Source of the DNA: Bacillota bacterium
GTDB taxonomy: Bacteria > Bacillota > Clostridia > Oscillospirales > Acutalibacteraceae
Direction of reading: 5' to 3'
DNA: 12,059 bases
NCBI GenBank assembly: GCA_023417635.1
Contig: JAEZFF010000081.1
Coordinates: forward strand, 1-12,059
The first letter of the stretch is position 1, and each line of letters starts with the position of its first letter. The notes under the pieces were generated by a model that saw only the letters and a program-made list of their open reading frames with translations, searched no databases and was not told the origin of the DNA. Made by a program: the position numbers and the translations under genes. This document shows positions 1 to 6,769 of this stretch, in pieces.

Positions 1-1195
1 GACTGTTACAGTTGCCGCAGTTACCGCATTCTTCTGGAGCGCCCGATTCACCAAAATATTTTAGCAGGTATGAGCGCAGGCACTTGTCTGTGTTGCAGTA
101 ATTGGTCATATCGTTTAGCTTTTGCAAATTAACAGCCTTGCTGCTGCCATCCGTGCCGTTTTCAATCAAAAATTTATTTGTGATAATATCTGATGCGGAG
201 TAGAAGAGAATGCACTCGGCCCTTTCACCGTCGCGCCCCGCCCGGCCCGCTTCCTGATAATAGCTTTCAATGCTTTGCGGCATATTGTAGTGGACAATAA
301 AGGAAATGTTTGATTTGTCGATTCCCATACCGAATGCGTTGGTTGCCACCATCAGATTTACCCGGTCATAAATAAAATCGTCCTGGTTTGTCGCACGTTC
401 CGTCTCCGGCATCCCTGCGTGGTACTTTGCAGCCGGGAAACCGCTGCTGTTCAGTCTTTGATACAGAGAATCCACCGTTTTCCTCGTGGAAGCGTAGACA
501 ATTCCGGATTTCCCTTTGTTTTTATCCAGGTATTGCAGCAGCGCGGCAGTTTTGTTTTTCGGCTTTGCAACTTCAAAGTAAAGGCTTTTTCTGTCAAAAC
601 CTGCTGTCAGCGTAAATGGCTGCCGCAGGTGCAGAAGTTTGATAATATCATCCCTGACCCGCGGGGTTGCCGTTGCAGTAAATGCCGCAACTACCGGGCG
701 AGATGGCATTAGGGCAATGATGTCGGCAATCTTTGTGTAGCTGGGCCTGAAATCATGCCCCCACTGTGAAACGCAGTGTGCTTCATCAACCGCTACCATG
801 GGAACGTCAAGCCTGCTGACAAGTTTGCGAAAGCTGTCGGTTTCAAGCCGCTCAGGCGCTGCATAGACAATTTTGTATTTGCCGTTTTCGGCATTTTCCA
901 TCACTTCATCCTGCTGACGGGATGAAAGCGCACTGTTAATGTAGGCTGCGGGGATTCCTGCCTGTATCAAGGCATCCACCTGATCTTTCATTAGAGAAAT
1001 AAGAGGTGATATGACGATGGTAACGCCGTTAAAAAGAAGCGATGGTATCTGGTAACAAACTGATTTCCCGGCGCCCGTCGGCATAACTGCCAAAACATCT
1101 TTGCCGTGCAGTATTTTATCTATAATTTCCTGCTGCCCAGGGCGAAATTCATCATAGCCGAAATAGCGCTTTAAAAGTGCCTGCGCTTTGTTCAT
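1..1195 (-). CDS. recQ: RecQ-family ATP-dependent DNA helicase, 3' end cut by window edge
   Basis: This is a superfamily 2 DNA helicase that unwinds DNA 3' to 5' in recombination and fork repair in the cytoplasm. The 398 residues present show, in order: the motif 0 region FGYDEFRPGQ (12-21), Walker A TGAGKS (40-45), DEAH (137-140) followed by the RecQ aromatic-rich loop CVSQWGHDFRPSY, motif III FTATATP (172-178), and motif VI QEAGRAGRDG (314-323). The start of the zinc-binding domain follows, with C372, C390, C393 and C396 spaced as in RecQ. The window ends inside that domain, so the winged-helix and any HRDC domain lie outside. The start at 1195 (MNKAQ) has AGGTGAT about 10 bases upstream; an in-frame ATG at 1207 would add four residues but leaves no room for a ribosome site. 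The gene is 107 bases downstream of the zinc-ribbon membrane gene on the same strand and may have its own promoter. Confidence 0.96.
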   Translation of the reverse strand, partial: MNKAQALLKRYFGYDEFRPGQQEIIDKILHGKDVLAVMPTGAGKSVCYQIPSLLFNGVTIVISPLISLMKDQVDALIQAGIPAAYINSALSSRQQDEVMENAENGKYKIVYAAPERLETDSFRKLVSRLDVPMVAVDEAHCVSQWGHDFRPSYTKIADIIALMPSRPVVAAFTATATPRVRDDIIKLLHLRQPFTLTAGFDRKSLYFEVAKPKNKTAALLQYLDKNKGKSGIVYASTRKTVDSLYQRLNSSGFPAAKYHAGMPETERATNQDDFIYDRVNLMVATNAFGMGIDKSNISFIVHYNMPQSIESYYQEAGRAGRDGERAECILFYSASDIITNKFLIENGTDGSSKAVNLQKLNDMTNYCNTDKCLRSYLLKYFGESGAPEECGNCGNCNS

Positions 1196-1220
1196 GAACC
1201 GTTTCATCACCTTATATTAT

Positions 1221-1262
1221 TTGCAGCAAACGAGTCCGCACTTTTCACTCTCTAAGCTGCAA
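1221..1262 (-). repeat. 7-bp inverted repeat in the recQ leader
   Basis: GCTGCAA/TTGCAGC arms at 1221-1227 and 1256-1262 are perfect complements separated by 28 bases. On the minus strand the hairpin would sit directly before the AGGTGAT ribosome site of recQ. There is no T-run, so it is not a terminator. It may be chance or a leader structure. Confidence 0.3.
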
Positions 1263-1267
1263 TTATA
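1262..1267 (-). promoter_or_regulatory. Possible -10 box for recQ
   Basis: A perfect TATAAT lies on the minus strand about 65 bases before the recQ start. No good -35 box is seen 16-18 bases upstream, so the call is weak. If real, recQ has its own promoter rather than depending on the upstream operon. Confidence 0.3.
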
Positions 1268-1302
1268 ACTGCCGGTAATCGTGCTGGCTGGGGTCACTAT
1301 AA

Positions 1303-1968
1303 CTATAGATGAAACCTTCGCTGTATCTCTGCCAAGAGCGTTTTGCCTTCAAACAGCAGCAGCTCTGCCAGAAAAATAATGGATGCCGCAAAGCAGATGG
1401 CCGACGGGATAATCACCGAAAGCTTGCCGGTTAAGAGCAGCGTCAGGGGCAGAATTCCGAAAATGCAGTCAATTACGAGGTACCAGATGTAATCCTGTAT
1501 ATTCAGCTTTCGTACTTTTGCAATTACAAACATGGCTATCATGGCACCTGTGCATAAAATGGGGAAAACGTAGTTCAGTGCCCAGCCGCTGTGCCCGGTG
1601 AACCGGTCCCAAAGGTATGTCATCAGGGAAAGAATACCTACCTGCCACAAAATCGTTTTGGGCAGGTTCCTCCTCTTTTTCAGGACTAGCAGAAAACAAA
1701 TCCAAAAGCAGCACACGCCTCCTATTACAAACAGAAACCACCAGCCGTCTGCTGGCAGAATCAAATTAATGGCGATGCAGACGGCAGTGCCGGCAACAGA
1801 ACAGAAAGCGAGAAAGTTCAGCATACGGTGCTCAGCCGCATTAGAAGGATGGACAACGGGGAAAGCATTGCCATATTCTTCGGCGCTTCCGGTAAGTTCC
1901 CCTTTGCACAGCGGGCAGCGCTTATAGTCTCCAGGCAGATTTATTTTGCAGTTTTTGCAGTGCAGCAT
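1303..1968 (-). CDS. Zinc-ribbon, six-TM membrane protein (DUF6320-like)
   Basis: A 221-residue protein with an N-terminal zinc ribbon, C4-x2-C7-x10-C18-x2-C21 (ends CPLC), then a short linker and about six hydrophobic segments (roughly 49-71, 75-97, 104-120, 129-151, 157-180, 184-206). The tail is basic. From memory this fold order matches DUF6320, a family of unknown function often encoded next to an alpha/beta hydrolase and a condensation-like protein; the biochemical role is unknown. The start at 1968 was chosen because AAGGAGGTG lies 7 bases before it; a longer reading frame to 2016 would begin upstream of that site without support. The start lies 47 bases inside the end of the upstream gene, so translation is probably coupled. 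As last gene of the three-gene operon it could be the membrane partner or exporter for the product of the other two, which is inference. Confidence 0.85.
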   Translation of the reverse strand: MLHCKNCKINLPGDYKRCPLCKGELTGSAEEYGNAFPVVHPSNAAEHRMLNFLAFCSVAGTAVCIAINLILPADGWWFLFVIGGVCCFWICFLLVLKKRRNLPKTILWQVGILSLMTYLWDRFTGHSGWALNYVFPILCTGAMIAMFVIAKVRKLNIQDYIWYLVIDCIFGILPLTLLLTGKLSVIIPSAICFAASIIFLAELLLFEGKTLLAEIQRRFHL

Positions 1969-3241
1969 CACTGCCCACCTCCTTTTGCTCCAAATTTGAA
2001 TTGATTTCCACCGCAATGCCCATCTCCGTCAGTTTTCGGAAAAAATTGCAGGGGATACCGGTGCTTTGAAACTGCGACGAGTAACTGATGGAAAGGTTGT
2101 CCTGAAATGAGCAGAGGCAGATTTGCGGGTGCTCGGTACAGATCATAATATCAAACAGGCGAATATAACTGGAAAGCTCCGGCGGCATGGAAATAATGCC
2201 AAGGTTCGAGATGGCGGCAGTGTCCTGACGGTTTGCCCACCATCCGCCAAATTTCAGGCAGGGTATTTTCAGCATTAGCGGGATGGCTTTTACAAAAACA
2301 TTGTTTTCCAGCGAAGAGTAAAAATCGATGATCCCAAGCATCTTTTCAGGGATAAGATGCTCTTTAAAAGAATTTTGCACGTTTTCAATCACTTTTGTAA
2401 AACTGTTTCCGTCCTCTTTGAAATTATGGCCAATATGGATAATCCCGAAGAAGTTCCGGGCTGTCGGTGTGGGAAAAAAGTGCCGCAGGTCAACGGGAAC
2501 GGTAATAACGACCGGATATTTTCGGTCACGCACTGACATACTGTCGCCAATGGAACAGATGAGCAGTGCCGCCAGAAATTCACTCAGCGTTACATGATAG
2601 GAATGAGCAGCCTGCAGCACAGCTTTTGCAGATAAGATTCCTTCCACAATTCCGGCGTGATAGTCCTGAAAATGCAGGCCTTTTATCCGGTAGGCGCGGT
2701 TCTGCTTCTGGTACTTGACCTTTTTGTCACTGTCGTAATACTTTTGAAAAGCATCCTGGCGAATTTGGTCAAGGGGCGGTTCGCTGGCATTCAGCTGAAA
2801 CTTTTCCGGCATACAGTCCGGGTGCTTCTTTATTAGGTAGTAGTACACCAGTGTGCGCAGAAAATGGACGGCACCCATTCCATCAGTTAAAGCATGGAAA
2901 ACTTCCAGATTAATACGGTTTTTATAATAGCACACGCGGAAAAGGAGTCCCGGCTCGTCCGAATCGTAAATTGGCGCACAGGGGTACAGGCAGTCTTTCT
3001 TTACAGTTGGTTTCAGCGTGCTTTCTTCAAAGAAATACCAGAACAGCCCTTTCTTTAGAACAGATTTATAAAAGGGAAACCGCTCCAGTGTTTTTTCCAA
3101 CGCAGGCTGAAGCGTTTTTTCATCTACCGGCTCGTTCAGTTCACAAACGAAACGAAATACTTTCGGGTCCCGCTTAGAACAGGTAGGCGGAAATATTTTA
3201 GCGGCGTTGTCCAGCCGCGACCATTCCCTGATGTCAGTCAT
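1922..3241 (-). CDS. Condensation-domain / alcohol-acetyltransferase-like protein (COG4908 type)
   Basis: A 439-residue protein without signal peptide or membrane segments, so probably cytosolic. HALTDG at residues 116-121 is the HxxxDG catalytic motif of the chloramphenicol-acetyltransferase/NRPS-condensation superfamily, whose members move acyl groups onto alcohols or amines. The sequence SNLG in the C-terminal half is also typical of the free-standing acyltransferase-like members. The length fits one complete two-lobed condensation domain, and there is no carrier or adenylation domain here, so it is not a peptide synthetase module. Start: ATG 3241 has AAAGG 8 bases upstream; a TTG two codons earlier sits too close to that site. 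It overlaps the hydrolase stop by 8 bases (ATGACTGA), and its own last 47 bases overlap the zinc-ribbon gene. Acyl donor and acceptor cannot be told from sequence. Confidence 0.85.
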   Translation of the reverse strand: MTDIREWSRLDNAAKIFPPTCSKRDPKVFRFVCELNEPVDEKTLQPALEKTLERFPFYKSVLKKGLFWYFFEESTLKPTVKKDCLYPCAPIYDSDEPGLLFRVCYYKNRINLEVFHALTDGMGAVHFLRTLVYYYLIKKHPDCMPEKFQLNASEPPLDQIRQDAFQKYYDSDKKVKYQKQNRAYRIKGLHFQDYHAGIVEGILSAKAVLQAAHSYHVTLSEFLAALLICSIGDSMSVRDRKYPVVITVPVDLRHFFPTPTARNFFGIIHIGHNFKEDGNSFTKVIENVQNSFKEHLIPEKMLGIIDFYSSLENNVFVKAIPLMLKIPCLKFGGWWANRQDTAAISNLGIISMPPELSSYIRLFDIMICTEHPQICLCSFQDNLSISYSSQFQSTGIPCNFFRKLTEMGIAVEINSNLEQKEVGSDAALQKLQNKSAWRL

Positions 3242-4175
3242 TTCCAAGGCCTTTCTGTATTAAAAAATTATTTATCACCTGGTAAGCAAGCTGTACCTGG
3301 TCAAAAGTCGGCGGCAGCATCATAAATGCGTGCAGCGCATCTTTCATTCGGTAAATCGACACATCGTTGCCTGCTTCGCGCAGCATTCTTCCGAAGTATT
3401 CGCCTTCATCCCGCAGCGGGCAGAATTCGGCAGAAATAATCAGTGTGCGGGGCTGGTTCGTCAAGTCGATTTCCAACAGCGGTGCAAAATATGGGTTGTA
3501 AAAATCATCCTCCGAGCTGCTGTACAGTTTCATGAACTCCTGAACCCGCTTTGCCGTCAGCAGATAGTCTGTACCGTTTTCTTTGATAGAGAGAAAGGGG
3601 GAGGACTCACTGTGATCGTTGAAGGTTGCAGGGTAAAGAAGAATCTGCTGCTTTGGGGAGAAACTCTTTCTGTCCCGCGCCATCAGGCTGACAGCCGCCG
3701 CGAGGTTCCCGCCGGCACTGTCACCAATCAGCGTAATATCATTTGGGGAGATTCCCGGAATATGTCCCGCAAAAGCTTCCCTTGCGGCAGCGTAGCAGTC
3801 TTCCGGGGCTGCAGGAAATCGGTATTCTGGCGCAAGACGGTAGTCAATGCAGGCAACAACATGATTAGTTGCTTTGGCAAGGTCGACGCATACTCCAGTG
3901 TAGTTTTCAATGCCGCCGGTGACCCAGCCGCCGCCGTGAAAAAACAGAAGCGCTGGAAAGGGGCCGTTGCCGCACGGCGAAAAAATCCGCACGGGGACAT
4001 AATGGTCATCGCAGATGACATGGTGGTCGCAGATTTTATAGTCGGATGGTTTGCCGCGCAGCCTTGCAGTAAGCAGTTCAAACCGGCGTTCTGCCTTGTA
4101 GGTCTTTCTCACATCTACTACTTCAAGCTGTGTAACGGCTTTTAAAATTGCACGGATTCTGCTGTTCAGTGCCAA
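3234..4175 (-). CDS. Alpha/beta hydrolase, HSL (hormone-sensitive-lipase-like) esterase
   Basis: A 313-residue cytosolic esterase/lipase-type hydrolase. It has the oxyanion-hole motif HGGG (80-83), the nucleophile elbow GDSAG (151-155, Ser153), and probable Asp256 (in RDEGEYF) and His282 (in DALHAF) completing the triad; DYRLAPE at 111-117 is also typical of the HSL family. Family members cleave short to medium acyl esters; the substrate here is unknown. Start: the upstream ATG at 4190 contains the ribosome site itself (GGAGGG at 4183-4188) and has only GGAG 14 bases upstream. The TTG at 4175 lies exactly 7 bases after GGAGGG and gives MALNSRIRAILK, which looks like the usual family start. 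It is the first gene of the three-gene operon, and its stop overlaps the acyltransferase-like gene by 8 bases. Confidence 0.92.
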   Translation of the reverse strand: MALNSRIRAILKAVTQLEVVDVRKTYKAERRFELLTARLRGKPSDYKICDHHVICDDHYVPVRIFSPCGNGPFPALLFFHGGGWVTGGIENYTGVCVDLAKATNHVVACIDYRLAPEYRFPAAPEDCYAAAREAFAGHIPGISPNDITLIGDSAGGNLAAAVSLMARDRKSFSPKQQILLYPATFNDHSESSPFLSIKENGTDYLLTAKRVQEFMKLYSSSEDDFYNPYFAPLLEIDLTNQPRTLIISAEFCPLRDEGEYFGRMLREAGNDVSIYRMKDALHAFMMLPPTFDQVQLAYQVINNFLIQKGLGND

Positions 4176-4182
4176 TATAATG

Positions 4183-4188
4183 CCCTCC
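4183..4188 (-). promoter_or_regulatory. Ribosome binding site that decides the TTG start of the hydrolase
   Basis: GGAGGG on the minus strand spans codons 1-3 of a would-be ATG start at 4190 and stands 7 bases before an in-frame TTG at 4175. This spacing argues for TTG as the initiation codon and a five-residue shorter protein. Confidence 0.6.
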
Positions 4189-4214
4189 ATATATATACAG
4201 TTTACTCCGATTTG

Positions 4215-4234
4215 CAGCCGAAGATGTACGGCTG
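4215..4234 (-). repeat. 6-bp perfect inverted repeat in the hydrolase leader
   Basis: CAGCCG (4215-4220) and CGGCTG (4229-4234) flank an 8-base loop. In the minus-strand transcript it would form a GC-rich hairpin about 27 bases before the GGAGGG site. On the plus strand it is followed by TTCTTTTCTT, which resembles a weak terminator, but no plus-strand gene lies upstream. It could be a leader structure or a protein-binding palindrome. Confidence 0.35.
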
Positions 4235-4294
4235 TTCTTTTCTTGCATCATTTATCAATTTGGGAATCGGAAAAACGCATAGTTCACTGAATGT

Positions 4295-4300
4295 ATTCTA
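4295..4300 (-). promoter_or_regulatory. Possible -10 box for the hydrolase operon
   Basis: TAGAAT on the minus strand, in an AT-rich stretch between the DUF4364 terminator and the hydrolase start. The operon needs a promoter here because a terminator separates it from the upstream gene. The -35 position has no convincing match, so the exact site is uncertain. Confidence 0.35.
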
Positions 4301-4350
4301 ACATATTGATGTGTACTTTTCTATTCATTATTATTTATTTTTGGGCAGAT

Positions 4351-4380
4351 AAAAAATACCGCCTGCTTTGTGCAGACGGC
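4351..4380 (-). terminator. Rho-independent terminator after the DUF4364 gene
   Basis: In the minus-strand transcript GCCGTCTGC pairs with GCAGGCGGT (9 bp with two G-U pairs) around the loop ACAAA, followed by ATTTTTT. It lies 34 bases after the stop of the DUF4364 gene and separates it from the hydrolase operon. Confidence 0.85.
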
Positions 4381-4414
4381 ATATATTTATGAAGTCCCTT
4401 TTTCGGCACAGCGG

Positions 4415-5005
4415 CTAAAAACTGCCCTTTTTCAAAATATCAGAAGCAATTTCCCGGTCACCTGTTACAAGGGCCAAAAGCATACGGTAAACGATTTCCG
4501 GCGAAGACTGAAAATTTTCCTTAACCAAATTGGCCTGTGCGGCATCCGGCACATGAAGTGAAAAACTCATTAGGTCGGTTTTCCCTCCGGAAATGTGGCA
4601 GTTTACGCAGAATCCCTTTCCATCGGGTGAGATATCCACTCGGTTCTCACGTTCGCGCTTTGCCCTTGCCAAAAGGTTTACAGCGGCGCAAAGTGCTTTG
4701 TGCCGTACGGCAGGTGGAAGTTCCGAGTCAAGCTGCTTCGAAATCATATGTGCTGTTTTCGTTGCGGCACAGTCTTCCGCATGATCTCCGCTTACTGTAA
4801 TGATACCTTTTTCAGCCATTTCTGAAATTGCGTCGGTTACTTCAAAGTAATTGGCAAGGCCATTGTCAACAATAATCTGTACCAGGTCGCTTTTTGCGAG
4901 CGGTGTTTCGACACTCGTAAGGAGGTAGCAGACCAGAATGCGAATGTCGCTTTTTGTGCGCAGCCCGCCCGGTTCGATTCCGCCGGTGAAAGCATCAAAT
5001 TTCAT
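4415..5005 (-). CDS. DUF4364 family protein, putative winged-helix regulator
   Basis: A 196-residue soluble protein. The N-terminal part (residues about 15-75: DIRILVCYLL, SDLVQIIVDNGLANYFEVTDAI, EMAEKGIIT) reads as a helix-rich winged-helix-like segment, as in DUF4364, a Firmicutes family regarded as transcription-regulator-like. The C-terminal half (about 120-195) carries FCVNCHISGG and an alpha-helical tail. Its targets are unknown. ATG 5005 is preceded by GGGAGGCGGG with about 9 bases spacing. It sits 57 bases downstream of the XRE regulator gene on the same strand, so they may be co-transcribed, although a possible extended -10 box lies in the gap. A strong terminator follows. Family assignment is by recalled pattern, not by a search. 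Confidence 0.85.
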   Translation of the reverse strand: MKFDAFTGGIEPGGLRTKSDIRILVCYLLTSVETPLAKSDLVQIIVDNGLANYFEVTDAISEMAEKGIITVSGDHAEDCAATKTAHMISKQLDSELPPAVRHKALCAAVNLLARAKRERENRVDISPDGKGFCVNCHISGGKTDLMSFSLHVPDAAQANLVKENFQSSPEIVYRMLLALVTGDREIASDILKKGSF

Positions 5006-5027
5006 GAAATTCCCGCCTCCCGGTTTT

Positions 5028-5036
5028 ATTCTAGCA
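5028..5036 (-). promoter_or_regulatory. Possible extended -10 promoter for the DUF4364 gene
   Basis: TGCTAGAAT on the minus strand is an extended -10 element (TGnTAGAAT), 23 bases before the start codon; the leader would be only about 17 bases but would still hold the GGGAGG site. No good -35 box at 17 bases, which extended -10 promoters can lack. Confidence 0.4.
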
Positions 5037-5062
5037 CAAATCGGAGAAAACGGAAAGCAAGG

Positions 5063-5461
5063 TTATTTAATAATCGGAGGATGATTTCGCAAGATCCTGA
5101 ATACATAGTCTGTAATGTGCTTTTGCTCTTCGGGGGAACAGATGCGGAATGCACCCACTAAGTCTTTTTCCGGTGTGGTGAGGTTATAGATATGGCTGGA
5201 ATTCTTTTTTCCGCGGATGTAGTCGGAAACATAGCCCCGGTCTGCTACATATTTTGGCACGGATTCGTCGGCCAGCAATTCGCTGATTGAGAGATTGTAA
5301 ATTTGAGAAAGGACTAAAAGCGTTGCAACATCGGGACGCGTTTTTCCTGTTTCATAATAAGCATAAGTTGATCGGTCAATGTTCAGCAGTTTTGCAATCT
5401 GGTTTTGCGTGTATCCAAATTTTGTACGAAGCTCCCGTAAACGCTCATGAAGATTAACCAC
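5063..5461 (-). CDS. XRE-family helix-turn-helix transcriptional regulator
   Basis: A 132-residue DNA-binding regulator. Residues about 6-63 form a Cro/C1-type helix-turn-helix: LRELRTKFGYTQNQIAKLL, then IDRSTYAYYETGKTRPD, then LLVLSQIYNLSISELL. The C-terminal part (about 95-125, TTPEKDLVGAFRICSPEEQ) resembles the short dimerisation tail common in Firmicutes XRE regulators. The start is GTG at 5461, with GGAAGGA about 8 bases upstream; an ATG 13 bases upstream is out of frame and stops after five codons. It is divergent from the glucokinase/GalM operon across a 329-base region, which makes it a candidate regulator of itself and of that operon, but nothing in the sequence proves the link. Confidence 0.92.
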   Translation of the reverse strand: MVNLHERLRELRTKFGYTQNQIAKLLNIDRSTYAYYETGKTRPDVATLLVLSQIYNLSISELLADESVPKYVADRGYVSDYIRGKKNSSHIYNLTTPEKDLVGAFRICSPEEQKHITDYVFRILRNHPPIIK

Positions 5462-5583
5462 AGTGCTTCATCCTTCCCATAGCCTATATAATGTATTTAA
5501 TGGCCGATGCAGTATAAGCATAACTAGATTCCACTATATTCCCTATAAAAATACCAATTTAATATTTACTATATACATTATTC

Positions 5584-5619
5584 TCACATTTAATTCACAT
5601 ATTGTGACCTTTACTCACA
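5584..5619. promoter_or_regulatory. Candidate operator: clustered TCACA / TGTGA words
   Basis: TCACA occurs at 5584, 5595 and 5615, and TGTGA at 5603. The middle pair makes the palindrome TCACA-TAT-TGTGA. Direct copies are 11 and 20 bases apart, near one and two helical turns. It lies upstream of both divergent genes, where a regulator such as the XRE protein could bind. The link is inferred. Confidence 0.35.
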
Positions 5620-5721
5620 AGAAGCTGCCCATAAAGAACTGGAAGGTACAGAAAGAAATGAGCTGCAATATGGAAGCAGTACAATTCATGTAAAAATAAA
5701 GATATTTTCTGCTTTCGGTTA

Positions 5722-5751
5722 TTTACAACCCATCTTTTTGAATGGTATACT
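5722..5751 (+). promoter_or_regulatory. Promoter of the glucokinase-galM operon
   Basis: TTTACA (-35, 5722-5727), 18-base spacer, TATACT (-10, 5746-5751), with TGG directly before the -10 giving an extended -10 element. Transcription would start near 5758, leaving a leader of about 33 bases with the AAGGA ribosome site. Confidence 0.75.
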
Positions 5752-5790
5752 AATAAATAATGTATGTCCATGAAAGAAGGAACAAAATTT

Positions 5791-6738
5791 ATGGCTTACC
5801 TTGGAATTGACCTCGGCGGGACAAACATTGCGGCGGGTGTTGTAGATGAAAAGCATCAGCTGACCTTAAAAACAAGCCGCAAAACTCCGGCCTCCTGCTC
5901 AGGGGAGGAAATATGCCAGCAGCTCGCGGAAGCAGCGGCTGAAACGCTGCAGAAAGCTGGCCTTACTCTGCATGATATTCCTTATATTGGGATAGGATGC
6001 CCGGGTACGGTTAACCGTGAAACCGGTGTGATTGAATTTTCAAATAATCTGCATTTCAGCAATTTGCCCATGCAGAAGCTTTTGCAGGAGAAACTGGACA
6101 CGAAAGTCGTGTTGGAAAATGATGCAAATGCCGCCGCTTTTGGCGAGTACAAAGCGGGCGCGCTCCGCAATGCAAACATAGCGGTTGCCATCACGCTGGG
6201 AACCGGTATTGGAAGCGGCATTATTATTGACGGGAAAATTCTTGCGGGGAGCAACTTCGCAGGCGGCGAAATGGGCCACACCGTCATTCAGGTGGATGGC
6301 CGCCTGTGCACTTGCGGCCGTCATGGCTGCTGGGAAGCATATGCTTCTGCAACCGGCTTGATTCTTACGACGCAGGAGCAGATGAAGAAAGACCGCTCTT
6401 CCGTTATGTGGAGCCTAACGGAAGGCGACATGGCAAAAGTAGACGGGCGCACGGCATTCCAGGCGATGCGTGCAGGTGATGCAGCCGGCAAGGCAGCAGT
6501 GGATGAGTATATTCATTATCTGGCCTGCGGCATTACGAACTGCATTAATATTTTTCAGCCGGATGTTCTCTGCATTGGCGGCGGCGTAAGCAATGAGGGA
6601 GATCCGCTGATGATTCCGCTTCGGGAAGCGGTGAAAAAAGAGGTTTATTCGAAGAATTCGGCGAAACAGACGCGAATCTGCCGTGCACAGCTTGGCAATG
6701 ACGCGGGAATCCTCGGCGCCGCGCTGCTTGCAGAATAA
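5791..6738 (+). CDS. glcK: ROK-family glucokinase
   Basis: A 315-residue cytoplasmic sugar kinase that phosphorylates glucose with ATP at the 6 position, feeding glycolysis. Seen in order: the phosphate-binding loop DLGGTN (7-12), LENDANAAAFGEY (108-120) with catalytic Asp111, GTGIGSGI (137-144), GEMGH (159-163), then the ROK zinc site CTCGRHGCWE with C173, C175, C180 and E182, and GGGVSN (263-268). The length is that of Gram-positive glucokinases, and no N-terminal helix-turn-helix is present, so it is a kinase and not a NagC/XylR-type repressor. ATG 5791 has GAAGGA with about 9 bases spacing; the ATG 27 bases upstream has no site. It is 31 bases before galM, and both share the promoter at 5722-5751. 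A related hexose such as mannose or N-acetylmannosamine is possible as alternate substrate. Confidence 0.93.
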   Translation: MAYLGIDLGGTNIAAGVVDEKHQLTLKTSRKTPASCSGEEICQQLAEAAAETLQKAGLTLHDIPYIGIGCPGTVNRETGVIEFSNNLHFSNLPMQKLLQEKLDTKVVLENDANAAAFGEYKAGALRNANIAVAITLGTGIGSGIIIDGKILAGSNFAGGEMGHTVIQVDGRLCTCGRHGCWEAYASATGLILTTQEQMKKDRSSVMWSLTEGDMAKVDGRTAFQAMRAGDAAGKAAVDEYIHYLACGITNCINIFQPDVLCIGGGVSNEGDPLMIPLREAVKKEVYSKNSAKQTRICRAQLGNDAGILGAALLAE

Positions 6739-6769
6739 CAAATTCTAATTTAAGCAGGGAGGAAAACAG

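Larger units (their letters stand above)
5462..5790. other. Divergent AT-rich intergenic region between XRE regulator and glucokinase
   Basis: This 329-base stretch has no credible gene. It contains the plus-strand promoter at 5722-5751, a cluster of TCACA/TGTGA words at 5584-5619, and several TATA-like words on the minus strand (around 5480-5580) that could serve the regulator gene without a clear -35/-10 pair. An open frame at 5463-5693 has no ribosome site and an unlikely composition. Confidence 0.8.

Noticed and set aside
388..712. Two overlapping plus-strand open frames
   Set aside because: Opposite the recQ helicase domain; no start signal.
1922..3241. Non-ribosomal peptide synthetase module
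   Set aside because: Only a free-standing condensation-like domain is present; no adenylation or carrier domain anywhere in the window.
3330..4145. 271-codon open frame on the plus strand
   Set aside because: It lies opposite the alpha/beta hydrolase, whose catalytic motifs are intact; no ribosome site and no family pattern.
5463..5693. 76-codon plus-strand open frame in the divergent region
   Set aside because: No ribosome site, composition unlike the neighbouring genes, and it overlaps the candidate operator.
5659..5694. 11-codon reading frame (MSCNMEAVQFM) as a possible leader peptide
   Set aside because: It lies upstream of the mapped promoter boxes, so it would not be in the transcript, and its ribosome site is poor.
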